The notes: generated from the letters alone by a model not told the origin. A stretch of DNA of 64,000 nt from Tetragenococcus osmophilus (GCF_003795125.1 NZ_CP027783.1:1860001-1924000); one strand, 5' to 3'; shown: positions 36,774 to 46,074, counted from the first letter of the stretch. A program made the numbers and translations.

Positions 36774-39071
36774 TTGAAACAAGCGAATTATCATTGGCAA
36801 TTGTCTGAAACAGTGGAATTGCCCCAAGAGTTTATTGAACAATTAAAAAATGAAAGCCTCCCTCTATTTTTAGGCCAGCTTTTATGGCAGCGTGGAATAA
36901 AAACGGCGGAAGCAATCAAAACTTTTTTTCACCCAGCGCTTGATCAGCTTTATGATCCTTTCAATTTATTTGATATGGAAAAAGCTGTTACAAGAGTTCA
37001 AAAAGCGTTGGAAAATGAAGAAAAGATTTTGATTTATGGCGATTATGACGCTGATGGGATTACTAGTACATCTCTTATGAAAGAAACATTAGAGCTTTTA
37101 GGTGCTGATGTTAGCTATTATTTGCCTAACCGGTTCAAAGATGGCTATGGCCCTAATATAGAAGTATACAAAGAAAAGATTGCGGACGGCGTCGGGTTAA
37201 TTTTAACGGTAGATAACGGCGTTGGAGGAAGTGAAGCGATTGATTTTGCTAATAGTCAGGAAGTCGATGTCATTGTAACAGATCATCATGAGCTTCCCTC
37301 AAATTTACCTAACGCATATGCTATTATTCACCCTCGCCACCCTGAAGGGCACTACCCGTTTGGTGAATTAGCCGGCGTAGGTGTTGCTTTTAAGTTCGCT
37401 TGCGCTTTACTTGATGAAGTTCCCACTGATTTTTTAGATTTAGTAGCTGTTGGCACAGTTGCTGACATGGTTTCCTTAACGGACGAAAACAGAGTATTAG
37501 TGGTTTTTGGTTTACAAGCTTTAAAGCAAACACAACGAATTGGTTTACTTGAGTTACTGCGGGTAAGTCAGGTTTCATCTGAAACAATGGATGAGTCGAC
37601 CATAGGATTTGCTATTGCCCCTCGTTTGAATGCACTAGGTCGCCTAAAAGACCCTAATGAAGCCGTAGAATTATTGACAACCTTTGATCAAGATAAAGCT
37701 CGCTATTTATCTGATCAGCTTAATCAGATCAATAACGAAAGAAAAACAATAACACAAGAAATTACCGAAGAAGCTATGCAACAAATTCAAGCAGACAAAA
37801 AAATCCAAATTATTAGTGGGGAAAATTGGCATGAAGGTGTATTAGGAATTGTGGCCGGAAATATAGCTCAAAAGGTTGGTCAGCCGACGATTGTTTTAAC
37901 TTATACACAAGAAGGCCTATTAAAAGGTTCCGGGCGCAGCGTAGATTCGGTGAATCTATTTAAACTGTTAGATCAAGTTCGAGAATTAATGGCAAGTTTT
38001 GGAGGCCACCATGCTGCTGTAGGGCTTAGCATAACAAGTGATAATTTATCTTATTTTATTGAAAAAATTGATGAAATTTTAGAAGTTAACCAAGTTCAAC
38101 CTGTAAACCATTTGTCTATTGATGCTACTCTAAGTTTAGCCGATGTTAGCTTACAACATATTGAAGCGATGCAGTCACTAGCTCCTTTTGGAATGGACAA
38201 TCCTTTACCTTATATTTTATTCAAAGACTGCACTGTGATAAATACTCGTGCTGTCGGAGCAGATGGGAATCATTTGAAGCTATCTATAAAGGATGATTCG
38301 CAAGCAAATGTGGAAGGAATTGGTTTTGGTTTTGGACCAGACATTACAGAATTTCAAAGCGAACCAGCTGATATTGTAGCTCAATTATCTATTAATGAGT
38401 GGAATCACAAACGTATTCCTCAAATTATGCTAAAGGACTACTGTATTGATGATCTACAAGTGTTTGATTATCGTTCTAAAAAATATCAACAAAATTTGTC
38501 TTTTATAACGCCGACCTTATTTGTTAGCTTTTCTAGCAAAGAAACAACAAAGTTAGCAGATAAAATTGACCATCCAATTGTAACGTATGAGGATCAAGAA
38601 ACTTTTCTTAATCAGATTAATGACGTTACTTTCCAGCAGTTGGTATTAGCAAACTGTCCAATTGATTTAAATGAAGCCAAAAAAGCGATTGAACTCGCTC
38701 AAGTTTCTCGTGTCTTTTTCTTATGTTCAGCAAAAGATGAGGCTTATTTAGATGGAATTGGTACTAGAGAACAATATGCAAAGTTATTTCAATTTATTAG
38801 TAAACAACAATGGACTGATGTAAGATATAAATTGTCACTTATTGCACAACATTTAGATATTCCCGAAAATCTATTGGCTTTTATGATTCAGGTGTTTTTT
38901 GACTTAGGTTTTGTTACAATAAAGGATGGAATGATGAATCAAGTGCAAAATCCAAAACCTCATGCATTGTCAGAAAGTCAAACCTACCAAAAACGTTTGA
39001 GTAAGATTAAAACAGAGGAATTTTTATTATTAAGTGATCTACCAACATTAAAACATTGGTTATCAACATAA
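36774..39071 (+). CDS. recJ: Single-stranded-DNA exonuclease RecJ
   Basis: 765-residue 5'-3' exonuclease used in recombination and repair. DHH motifs: IYGDYDADGITSTS, LTVDNGVG, VTDHHELPSNLP and the DHHA1 domain motif SGRSVDSVNLFKLL...FGGHHAAVGL. The C-terminal 190 residues (after the OB-like region with GIGFGFGPDITEF) are the extra domain seen in Firmicutes RecJ. I chose the TTG at 36774, 5-6 nt after TAGGAG, giving LKQANYHW; the sequence before it does not look coding. apt follows, as in many relatives. Confidence 0.93.
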   Translation: MKQANYHWQLSETVELPQEFIEQLKNESLPLFLGQLLWQRGIKTAEAIKTFFHPALDQLYDPFNLFDMEKAVTRVQKALENEEKILIYGDYDADGITSTSLMKETLELLGADVSYYLPNRFKDGYGPNIEVYKEKIADGVGLILTVDNGVGGSEAIDFANSQEVDVIVTDHHELPSNLPNAYAIIHPRHPEGHYPFGELAGVGVAFKFACALLDEVPTDFLDLVAVGTVADMVSLTDENRVLVVFGLQALKQTQRIGLLELLRVSQVSSETMDESTIGFAIAPRLNALGRLKDPNEAVELLTTFDQDKARYLSDQLNQINNERKTITQEITEEAMQQIQADKKIQIISGENWHEGVLGIVAGNIAQKVGQPTIVLTYTQEGLLKGSGRSVDSVNLFKLLDQVRELMASFGGHHAAVGLSITSDNLSYFIEKIDEILEVNQVQPVNHLSIDATLSLADVSLQHIEAMQSLAPFGMDNPLPYILFKDCTVINTRAVGADGNHLKLSIKDDSQANVEGIGFGFGPDITEFQSEPADIVAQLSINEWNHKRIPQIMLKDYCIDDLQVFDYRSKKYQQNLSFITPTLFVSFSSKETTKLADKIDHPIVTYEDQETFLNQINDVTFQQLVLANCPIDLNEAKKAIELAQVSRVFFLCSAKDEAYLDGIGTREQYAKLFQFISKQQWTDVRYKLSLIAQHLDIPENLLAFMIQVFFDLGFVTIKDGMMNQVQNPKPHALSESQTYQKRLSKIKTEEFLLLSDLPTLKHWLST

Positions 39072-39130
39072 AAACGACGAGGCAGAATTAAAATAAAAGA
39101 TTTTAAGCGCGTCTATTAGGAGGAAAACGA

Positions 39131-39643
39131 GTGAATTTAGAAGATTATATTGCAAGCATTCCTGATTATCCTGAAAAAGGAGTTACTTTTAGAGATATTT
39201 CACCACTTATGGCAGATGGTGAAGCCTTTCGTGCGGCAGTTAATGAAATTGTAGAGTATGCTAACCAAAAGCAAATTGATATGGTAGTTGGTCCAGAAGC
39301 TCGTGGTTTTATTGTGGGCTGTCCAGTTGCCTATGAGTTAGGCGTTGGATTTGCACCTGTGCGTAAGCCTGGCAAGTTGCCTCGTAAAACAATTGAAGTA
39401 ACCTATGATAAAGAATATGGAGAAGATACCTTATCACTTCACGAAGACGCTATTAAACCTGGACAACGCGTACTTATCTGCGATGATCTATTAGCAACTG
39501 GTGGTACTGTAAAAGCTACAACCGAGCTAGTGGAAAAATTAGGGGGAACTGTAGTGGGTTGTGCTTTTCTAATCGAGCTATTAGATTTACATGGACGAGA
39601 TAAAATTAAAGACTATGAAATTCTTACTTTGTTAGATTATTGA
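39131..39643 (+). CDS. apt: Adenine phosphoribosyltransferase
   Basis: 170-residue purine salvage enzyme that joins adenine and PRPP to AMP. It has the N-terminal hood [10 protein letters not shown], the PEARGFIVG segment and the PRPP-binding loop [16 protein letters not shown]. Start is GTG at 39131 with AGGAGGAAAA upstream. Gene order recJ-apt is conserved in Firmicutes. A terminator follows. Confidence 0.95.
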   Translation: MNLEDYIASIPDYPEKGVTFRDISPLMADGEAFRAAVNEIVEYANQKQIDMVVGPEARGFIVGCPVAYELGVGFAPVRKPGKLPRKTIEVTYDKEYGEDTLSLHEDAIKPGQRVLICDDLLATGGTVKATTELVEKLGGTVVGCAFLIELLDLHGRDKIKDYEILTLLDY

Positions 39644-39661
39644 TATGAGTGAGTGGGAAAC

Positions 39662-39698
39662 GGACGCTTTTCAAAAAGGAAGGCGTCTTTTTTTATTT
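39662..39698 (+). terminator. Terminator after apt
   Basis: GACGCTTT / AAGGCGTC stem with a run of seven T. Confidence 0.75.
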
Positions 39699-39727
39699 AG
39701 GGATAAAAGTCAACTATTGTTGTTATA

Positions 39728-39768
39728 AAAAAGAGTCAAAAACCTAACGATCATACGGTCTTGACTCA
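39728..39768 (-). terminator. Terminator of the small SOS-controlled gene (leftward)
   Basis: GAGTCAA / TTGACTC with an inner ACC/GGT pair; on the minus strand it is followed by a T-run. It fits the end of the gene at 39816-40010. Confidence 0.6.
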
Positions 39769-39815
39769 TTGAACGAATGTAGCGATTTTGAATAATAAGT
39801 AACAACTTAGTGTAT

Positions 39816-40010
39816 TTACGGTTTGGTTTGATAGCGATGTGTGTGGCGTTTATATTCTATTTGTGTGTTTTTTTCATCGTCCCAAAGTAGTAACCATAAG
39901 GTAATTAAAGGGCTAACAAATAAGGCAGAAACAAGGAAACCAAAATGACCAATAGCAATACCAATTATTAATACAGCGATAATAAATCCAAAACGACGGG
40001 TTCCTTTCAT
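39816..40010 (-). CDS. Small membrane protein under a LexA box, function unknown
   Basis: 64 residues with two hydrophobic helices (about 6-25 and 26-43, FGFIIAVLIIGIAIGHFGF and VSALFVSPLITLWLLLW) and a charged, His/Lys/Arg-rich C-terminal tail. I do not recognise the family. Start ATG has GAAAGGATGAG upstream. It has its own promoter with a perfect LexA box over the start site and lies just downstream of lexA on the same strand, separated by the lexA terminator. In Bacillus the SOS division inhibitor yneA sits beside lexA; this protein is shorter and lacks a LysM domain, so it is at most an analogue. That role is inference. Confidence 0.7.
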   Translation of the reverse strand: MKGTRRFGFIIAVLIIGIAIGHFGFLVSALFVSPLITLWLLLWDDEKNTQIEYKRHTHRYQTKP

Positions 40011-40033
40011 AATGATCTCATCCTTTCTATATA

Positions 40034-40047
40034 CGAACTAACGTTTG
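40034..40047. promoter_or_regulatory. LexA box of the small membrane gene
   Basis: CGAAC-TAAC-GTTTG matches the Firmicute LexA consensus CGAACNNNNGTTYG at every fixed base. On the minus strand it begins 7 nt after the -10 box, covering the expected transcription start. Confidence 0.85.
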
Positions 40048-40054
40048 CATACTT

Positions 40055-40083
40055 ATTATACGAATATTTGTTCCCTTTGTAAA
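40055..40083 (-). promoter_or_regulatory. Consensus-like promoter of the small SOS gene
   Basis: Minus strand TTTACA (40083-40078) and TATAAT (40060-40055) with an ideal 17-nt spacer. Confidence 0.8.
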
Positions 40084-40091
40084 GTGAAAAA

Positions 40092-40122
40092 TAAAAAGAT
40101 CTTCGAAAAAATGAAGATCTTA
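40092..40122 (-). terminator. Terminator of lexA
   Basis: AAGATCTTC / GAAGATCTT hairpin with a T-run on the minus strand, 12 nt after the lexA stop. Confidence 0.85.
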
Positions 40123-40133
40123 CTGGTTTTGTG

Positions 40134-40751
40134 CTAAAAATGGCGATAAAGTCCGACGACTTCTCCTAATATTTTCACTATGGGTAAGATAATAGGTTCC
40201 ATAAAATCATTTTCTGGTTGTAAACGAATATGATCCTTTTCTTTATAAAATCTCTTACAAGTAGCTTCTTCTTCTTCTGTCATTGCAATAACAATGTCTC
40301 CGTTTTCGGCGGAGTCTTGTTTTCTAACAATCACCTGATCCCCGTCTAAAATTCCGGCGTTAATCATGCTTTCTCCTCGGATAGTTAACATGAATAACTG
40401 TCCATCTTGGGTGGTTAAGTTAGGAGGGATTGGAAAAAAATCTGAAGCTTCTTCTACCGCTAATATCGGTTCGCCAGCAGTAACTGTTCCTAACATTGGA
40501 ATGCTTTCTTGTTGTACTCCAATTGCTTCTAAACCTAAAACAGTTAACTCAATAGCTCGTGGTTTTGTAGGATCCCGTTGTATCAACCCCTTTTTTTCTA
40601 AACGAGCTAGATGTCCATGAACAGTTGAAGTAGAAGATAGACTCACACCTTCACCAATTTCCCTGACAGTTGGTGGGTAGCCTTTCTGACCGACACATGT
40701 GTGAATAAATTTTAGTATTTCGGTCTGTCGATTTTCTGTACGTTTCGCCAA
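40134..40751 (-). CDS. lexA: LexA repressor
   Basis: 205-residue SOS repressor that cleaves itself when RecA filaments form. The N-terminal winged helix is [55 protein letters not shown]. The cleavage bond is the Ala-Gly in TVTAGEP, the catalytic Ser is in RGESMI and the Lys in ATCKRFY. I chose TTG at 40751, 8 nt after AGAAGG, because LexA proteins start MAKRT; a GTG three codons earlier would sit on the ribosome site. A LexA box upstream shows autoregulation. Confidence 0.95.
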   Translation of the reverse strand: MAKRTENRQTEILKFIHTCVGQKGYPPTVREIGEGVSLSSTSTVHGHLARLEKKGLIQRDPTKPRAIELTVLGLEAIGVQQESIPMLGTVTAGEPILAVEEASDFFPIPPNLTTQDGQLFMLTIRGESMINAGILDGDQVIVRKQDSAENGDIVIAMTEEEEATCKRFYKEKDHIRLQPENDFMEPIILPIVKILGEVVGLYRHF

Positions 40752-40807
40752 AGTTAACACCTTCTCTCTCTTATTAATTAAAGTTTAGCATAACGTAATA
40801 TAAAATT

Positions 40808-40821
40808 CAAACAAACGTTCG
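40808..40821. promoter_or_regulatory. LexA box of lexA
   Basis: On the minus strand CGAAC-GTTT-GTTTG, a full match to CGAACNNNNGTTYG, overlapping the candidate -35 (TTGTTT) of lexA, with TATGCT as -10 16 nt later. Confidence 0.8.
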
Positions 40822-40891
40822 CCTTAAATTTATTGCTTATAATTGTTTTTTACGCTATCCTTGTGTAAGATGGAAAAAGGAGGGACTTACG

Positions 40892-41134
40892 ATGATATCA
40901 GATGAAAAAATCAACCGTATTAATGAATTAGCAAAGAAGAAAAAAGAGCAAGGCTTAACAGATGACGAACAAAAAGAACAAAAAAATTTGAGACAAGAGT
41001 ATTTATCAGAATTTCGTGGTGGCATGAAAAAACAAATTGAAGGAATGAAAGTCGTAGATCCTGAAGGAAAAGATGTCACTCCTGAAAAGTTGAAAAAAAT
41101 TCAAAAGAAAAAAGGAATACACGATCGCAAGTAA
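40892..41134 (+). CDS. ynzC: DUF896 protein YnzC
   Basis: 80-residue, highly charged helical protein of the DUF896 family. It begins with two helices (INRINELAKKKKEQGLTDDEQKEQKNLRQEYLSEFRGGMKKQIEGMKVVDPEG), the family core. Bacillus YnzC is encoded in the SOS yneA-yneB-ynzC operon next to lexA and is of unknown role. Here it is divergent from lexA without yneA or yneB between them. AAAGGAGGG precedes the ATG. Confidence 0.9.
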   Translation: MISDEKINRINELAKKKKEQGLTDDEQKEQKNLRQEYLSEFRGGMKKQIEGMKVVDPEGKDVTPEKLKKIQKKKGIHDRK

Positions 41135-41238
41135 GGGATTAGTGTATCCCTTTTCAAATTTAGTTGAAAAATAAATCGTTATCTTTTATAATTAAATAGA
41201 ATTAAAAGTAAAATTAACCTAAATAGGAGGCGTTTGTA

Positions 41239-43233
41239 TTGTTTGATGAGATTGACGAACTAGGCGTTAATACGTTGCGAACATTAAGTATTGATGCTGT
41301 TCAAAGCGCGAACTCAGGGCACCCAGGTTTACCTTTAGGGGCAGCCCCTATGGCTTATGCTTTGTGGACGAAGTTTATGAAAGTTAACCCAAAAACTTCG
41401 AGAAATTGGATTGACCGTGACCGCTTTGTTTTGTCAGCTGGACATGGCTCGGCCTTATTGTACAGCTTGTTACGTTGTTCCGGTTACAATGTTTCCATGG
41501 AAGATTTAAAAAATTTCCGTCAATGGGAGGGCCATACGCCTGGTCACCCAGAAGTTGGAGAAATTGATGGCGTAGAAGCAACGACAGGACCTTTAGGCCA
41601 AGGTTTAGCTATGGCTGTCGGTATGGCTATGACAGAAGCGCATTTAGCGGCGCAATATAATAAAAAAGATTTTCCTATTATTGATCACTATACGTACGCT
41701 TTAGCTGGTGATGGTGATTTAATGGAAGGCGTTTCGCAAGAAGCTTCTTCTTTAGCCGGACATTTACAATTAGGCAAGTTGATTGTCTTTTATGATTCCA
41801 ACGATGTTTCTTTAGATGGCCCTACGGCTAAAGCGTTTACCGAAAATGTAGGCAAACGCTATGAAGCTTACGGATGGCAGTATTTATATGTCGAAGATGG
41901 CACAGACATGGAGGCTATTGCCAATGCCATTGAAGAAGCGAAACAAAATACGTCGCAACCGACATTTATCGAAGTAAAAACGGTGATTGGCTTAGGTTCA
42001 CCTAAAGAAGGAACGTCAGCCGTTCACGGGGCTGCTTTAGGTGAAGAAGGCGTGACAGCGGCGAAAGCCTTCTTTGGCTGGGATTTCCCAGAGTTTACTG
42101 TACCTGAAGAAGCGGCCCAACGATTTAAAGAAACGATGATCGATCAAGGCGAACAAGCTGAGGCAGAGTGGAACGATTTATTTGCCGCTTATGAAAAAAG
42201 TTATCCTGAAGAAGCGGAACAATTGAAGAAAGCTTTTGCCGGAGAGTTGCCTGAAGGCTGGGAAGAAAACTTACCAAAATATGAAGTCGGGGATGAATTG
42301 GCAAGTCGGAAATCTAGTCAAGAGATCATTCAAGAAATTTCAAAAGCGGTGCCTTCTTTCTGGGGCGGTTCTGCTGATCTATCTTCTTCCAATAACACGA
42401 TGGTATCTGAAGATAAAGATTTTGCTGTTGATCAATATGATGGACGTAATATTTGGTTTGGTGTCCGCGAATTTGCGATGGTGGCGATTATGAACGGCAT
42501 CCAATTACATGGCGGTTCGAAAATCTACGGAGGCACTTTCTTTGTCTTTAGTGATTATTGCCGTCCTGCTTTACGTCTAGCAGCCATTCAACACTTACCT
42601 GTGACTTATGTGTTCACTCATGATTCGATCGCTGTTGGAGAAGACGGTCCGACGCATGAGCCTGTAGAACAATTGGCTAGTTTACGTGCTATGCCGAATA
42701 TGAGTGTGATTCGTCCCGCAGATGGTAATGAAACCCGTGCTGCTTGGAAATTAGCGATGCAAGCTCAAAGCCATCCAACGATGTTAGTGTTAAGCCGTCA
42801 AGGTCTTCCAACTTTAGCAGGAACAACGGAAAATGTGGAAGAAAACGTAGCTAAGGGTGGATATGTCATTTCTTCGCAAAAAGGAAATAAACCGGATGGT
42901 ATTTTACTTGCGACCGGTTCTGAGGTTCATTTAGCTGTGGAAGCCCAAGAACAATTAGCTAATGACGATATTGATGTTTCTGTGGTTTCTTTACCAAGTT
43001 TTGACCGATTTGAACAACAAAGTGAAGCTTATAAAGAATCGGTATTACCAAGTGGGGTAACAAAACGCTTAGGGATTGAAGCAGGGGCTTCCTTTGGTTG
43101 GCATAAATACGTTAAAGATGATGGCGCATTATTAACGATTGATCGCTTCGGCGCATCAGCTCCAGGAGGCAGAGTCTTAGAAGAATACGGCTTTACCGCA
43201 AATAATGTAGTATCTATTTTTAAAACAATGTGA
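41239..43233 (+). CDS. tkt: Transketolase
   Basis: 664-residue thiamine-diphosphate enzyme of the pentose phosphate pathway that moves two-carbon units between sugar phosphates. It has NSGHPGLPLGAAPMAY, HGSALLYSLL, the ThDP motif GDGDLMEGVSQEA...N, and the pyrimidine domain with FGVREFAMVAIMNGI and THDSIAVGEDGPTHEP. Start TTG at 41239 with GGAGG 8 nt upstream. Codon use looks more biased than in neighbouring genes, as for a highly expressed enzyme. lexA-ynzC-tkt order matches Bacillus. Confidence 0.96.
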   Translation: MFDEIDELGVNTLRTLSIDAVQSANSGHPGLPLGAAPMAYALWTKFMKVNPKTSRNWIDRDRFVLSAGHGSALLYSLLRCSGYNVSMEDLKNFRQWEGHTPGHPEVGEIDGVEATTGPLGQGLAMAVGMAMTEAHLAAQYNKKDFPIIDHYTYALAGDGDLMEGVSQEASSLAGHLQLGKLIVFYDSNDVSLDGPTAKAFTENVGKRYEAYGWQYLYVEDGTDMEAIANAIEEAKQNTSQPTFIEVKTVIGLGSPKEGTSAVHGAALGEEGVTAAKAFFGWDFPEFTVPEEAAQRFKETMIDQGEQAEAEWNDLFAAYEKSYPEEAEQLKKAFAGELPEGWEENLPKYEVGDELASRKSSQEIIQEISKAVPSFWGGSADLSSSNNTMVSEDKDFAVDQYDGRNIWFGVREFAMVAIMNGIQLHGGSKIYGGTFFVFSDYCRPALRLAAIQHLPVTYVFTHDSIAVGEDGPTHEPVEQLASLRAMPNMSVIRPADGNETRAAWKLAMQAQSHPTMLVLSRQGLPTLAGTTENVEENVAKGGYVISSQKGNKPDGILLATGSEVHLAVEAQEQLANDDIDVSVVSLPSFDRFEQQSEAYKESVLPSGVTKRLGIEAGASFGWHKYVKDDGALLTIDRFGASAPGGRVLEEYGFTANNVVSIFKTM

Positions 43234-43243
43234 AAGTTAAACA

Positions 43244-43294
43244 AAAAAGAAGTATGGAGCTAGTTTTATTAACAGCTTCATACTTCTTTTTTTT
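43244..43294 (+). terminator. Terminator after tkt
   Basis: AGAAGTATGGAGC / GCTTCATACTTCT stem with a long T-run. Confidence 0.85.
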
Positions 43295-43398
43295 AGACTA
43301 TTTAAAATCTTTTAAAAGACTTTTGCTGTTGTATCAAAGATTCTTATGATGATAGGAAAGACTTTTAAAAGAAATTAAGTAAAAGATATTGTTTTATT

Positions 43399-45078
43399 CC
43401 TGAATGATTTATAAATTTTTCCAAGAATGATTTAATCCTTGGTATGCTCATTTTTCTAAAAGTTTAGTTGCTTCACCTTCTGGGTGTACAAAAAGAACGC
43501 ACTTCGTGTTATTGTAAAGTCGACAAAACATAACAATAAGGAGTGCGTTCTTATGTCTTTCACTTTACAACAAAAACCATTAATATTCAATTCTCAAAAG
43601 AAAATTTCTATCACCAATGATGGGGGCGCCTTAACCAATGATGCCGGAATGGTACTGGTTGCCGAATTTTTAAAGAAGATTCATTTTGATCAGTTATTAA
43701 ATGAACGGATTCATATCAACGATCACCGCAAATTTTCGCACCATTCCTGGCTAGAAATCTTGAAACAATGGCTTTATCAATTGATTGCGGGATATTCACG
43801 CGATCGAGATGCCAATAAAGTGCAATACGATCGCCTCTTTCAAGAAGCACTTCAACAAGAAAACCTTAGTTCGCAATCCATGCTTTCGACCTTTCTGCAT
43901 ACATTAACGACAGAAAATGTGTCGCAACTTGCGCAAGTAGCCAAAGACTTAGCGGATCTATGGTTGGACCATGACAATACACAACACTTGGTGCTCGATT
44001 TTGATTCCACATCTTGTCCCACCTACGGTAAACAAGAAAAAGCCGAGTTTATCTATCACTATGGTATCAATGGCTATCATCCGTTTGTCGCTTTTGAAGG
44101 ATTAACCGGGCTTGCTTTAGATGTTCGCCATCGTCACGGAAAATCCTATACGTCTACCCATGCCGAAGATTATCTCGAGGAGATGTTAGATCGTTATCAA
44201 CAGCGATCCAGTGATCCTCTGATCATGGTTCGTGGAGATAGCGGATTTGCCAAGCCCGAAATTTTTGCCCATTGCGAAGACCGTCAAGTCCGTTATGTGA
44301 TCAAACTCAAAAGCAACGCCCGTTTGCTCGACCACATTCAACATCAAGTCCTTTATCAAGACGACACCGATTATACGAAAACCGAACAACAATATTTTCT
44401 AATGGACTATCGGGCGAATAAATGGCGACAATCACGTCGAGTCGCCATGAAAGCCACTCGTCCTGCCGGATCCTTACTCTTTACCGATTTTCAGTTTATC
44501 GTTACAAACTTTGAGAATCTCGATCCCAAGACGATTTTTCAACTCTATCAAAAACGAGGGAACATGGAAAACTTCATTAAAGAAATGAAAGGCGGCTTCT
44601 TTGCCGAAAAAACAGATAGCGCTTCGTTTACAGCCAATCAAGCGCGTTTAGCCTTAAGCTTTATGGCTTACAACATCATTCATTTGATGAAGCATCTAAC
44701 CTTTCCTTCGACAGAAAAAGCGACAGTGATCGATACCATCCGTTTTAAACTGTTTCATCTAGCAGGCAGAATGACGGAACATGCACGACAAATCCAGATC
44801 CATCTTTCGAATACGAATGTTTATGACACTTTATTCTGGGACGTTTTGGCCAGAATCCAGCGGCTGAATCTATAAAAATGAGAACAAAAGAAGAAAAAAC
44901 AGCGCCTTGATTTTCGCCTTAAAGACTTTCTAGGAAGAAGTATGTTTATTTTTAGGCATAGAAAGCTGTCCAGCACCGTCATCTGCCAAAAAAAGGCAAA
45001 AAAAAGATTCAATAACATCAAAAAGGCTCTTTCATTCGGGACGAAAGTTATCCACAAGCTTTTTAGAAATCATTCAGG
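43399..45078 (+). mobile_element. IS1380-family insertion sequence, complete copy
   Basis: 1680 bp. Ends are inverted repeats: left CCTGAATGATTTATAAA, right (complement) CCTGAATGATTTCTAAA. It is flanked on both sides by TTATT (43394-43398 and 45079-45083), a 5-bp target duplication. One intact transposase gene. A second copy in opposite orientation begins at 62866; the shared right end confirms the boundary. About 150 nt at each end are non-coding. Confidence 0.9.
43553..44875 (+). CDS. IS1380-family transposase
   Basis: 440-residue DDE transposase. The N-terminal part has SITNDGGALTNDAGMVLVAEFL, typical of the family; the first catalytic Asp is in HLVLDFDSTSCPTYG, the second probably in MVRGDSGFAKPEIF, and the Glu in GNMENFIKEMKGGF. 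I chose the ATG at 43553, 8 nt after AAGGAG. Intact and so probably active. It differs from the copy at 63069 by at least one residue (Ala versus Thr in TDS[A/T]SFTANQ). Confidence 0.92.
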   Translation: MSFTLQQKPLIFNSQKKISITNDGGALTNDAGMVLVAEFLKKIHFDQLLNERIHINDHRKFSHHSWLEILKQWLYQLIAGYSRDRDANKVQYDRLFQEALQQENLSSQSMLSTFLHTLTTENVSQLAQVAKDLADLWLDHDNTQHLVLDFDSTSCPTYGKQEKAEFIYHYGINGYHPFVAFEGLTGLALDVRHRHGKSYTSTHAEDYLEEMLDRYQQRSSDPLIMVRGDSGFAKPEIFAHCEDRQVRYVIKLKSNARLLDHIQHQVLYQDDTDYTKTEQQYFLMDYRANKWRQSRRVAMKATRPAGSLLFTDFQFIVTNFENLDPKTIFQLYQKRGNMENFIKEMKGGFFAEKTDSASFTANQARLALSFMAYNIIHLMKHLTFPSTEKATVIDTIRFKLFHLAGRMTEHARQIQIHLSNTNVYDTLFWDVLARIQRLNL

Positions 45079-45166
45079 TTATTTAATTTTTTAGCATACA
45101 ATAATTTTTATAGAATTCTTAATTTTCTTACTAAAGTTTTTTAAAAGTCTTTTGAAGGAGGATGTT

Positions 45167-46051
45167 ATGGTTTACCAAACACGAAGTGCTCGTCACCAGA
45201 AAAAAGCAACGCTTAATAAGAAATTCAACAAGAAAACGGTGCTATCTCTTGTAGGTACAGGTTTAGTTCTTGCTCCAACGACAACAGTTTTGTTTCCGCA
45301 AGAAAGTCATGCTGAACAATATCAAGTGTCAGAATCAGAAGCTTCTAATTTGATCAGTCAAATTAGTTCTTCAGCACAGCAAATTGCAGATAGTAATGAC
45401 TTATATGCTTCAGTTATGATTGCTCAAGCAATATTAGAAAGTGGAAATGGCAGCTCGTCACTTTCTTCTTCGCCTACACATAATCTCTTTGGAGTGAAAG
45501 CCTATGGTCAGGAACCTTCCGTTTGGTTATCTACACAAGAGTACATTGATGGGGAATATGAAACCATGAAGGAGCCCTTTAGAATTTATGACTCTTATGA
45601 AGAGTCTTTACAGGACCATGCAGCTCTTTTGAAAAGTTCAAGTTATTCTTCTGGCACACCTCATTATCAAGGAGCGTGGAAAAGCCAAACAACAGATTAC
45701 ACAGATGCTACAGCTTTTCTTACGGGAAGGTATGCTACTGATCCTGATTATGGGCAAAAACTTAATTCCTTAATTGAAAGCTATAATTTAACGCAATTTG
45801 ACACTCCGGCTCAATCAAATGATTTTTCTGAACCTCAAACAGATTACGATACAACTGAAAGTACTTCAAATGAAGAAGTAGAAGGGGAAGAAACGACAAC
45901 TACTAATGAGACAAGTTCAACTTATACTGTTCAACAAGGGGACACCTTATGGGATATCGCGCAAAACCATGGAATAAGCTTAGATGAATTAATGGCAAAT
46001 AACGGGTTAAGTAGCGGTTCAGTTAGTATTGGACAACAATTAGTCGTTTAA
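45167..46051 (+). CDS. Secreted N-acetylglucosaminidase (GH73) with LysM domain
   Basis: 294-residue autolysin-type enzyme. The N-terminus is a signal peptide (basic start, hydrophobic VLSLVGTGLVLAPTTTVLF, likely cleavage after SHA). Residues about 45-210 are the GH73 domain with the catalytic Glu in IAQAILESGNG and THNLFGVKAYG; a Thr/Glu linker follows and a LysM wall-binding domain ends the protein (TYTVQQGDTLWDIAQNHGISLDELMANNGL). It likely cuts glycan strands during growth or cell separation. ATG at 45167 follows AAGGAGG. Its promoter seems interrupted by an IS1380 copy. Confidence 0.9.
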   Translation: MVYQTRSARHQKKATLNKKFNKKTVLSLVGTGLVLAPTTTVLFPQESHAEQYQVSESEASNLISQISSSAQQIADSNDLYASVMIAQAILESGNGSSSLSSSPTHNLFGVKAYGQEPSVWLSTQEYIDGEYETMKEPFRIYDSYEESLQDHAALLKSSSYSSGTPHYQGAWKSQTTDYTDATAFLTGRYATDPDYGQKLNSLIESYNLTQFDTPAQSNDFSEPQTDYDTTESTSNEEVEGEETTTTNETSSTYTVQQGDTLWDIAQNHGISLDELMANNGLSSGSVSIGQQLVV

Positions 46052-46074
46052 AAATATTGTTTATAAAAACTAAC

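Larger units (their letters stand above)
43389..45102 (+). promoter_or_regulatory. Promoter of the glucosaminidase gene, split by an IS1380 element
   Basis: TTGTTT at 43389-43394 lies left of the element and TACAAT at 45097-45102 right of it. Removing the element and one copy of its 5-bp target duplication leaves exactly 17 nt between them, a normal promoter spacer. Two CTTTTAAAAG palindromes (43309-43318, 43362-43371) lie upstream of the stranded -35. Confidence 0.55.
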
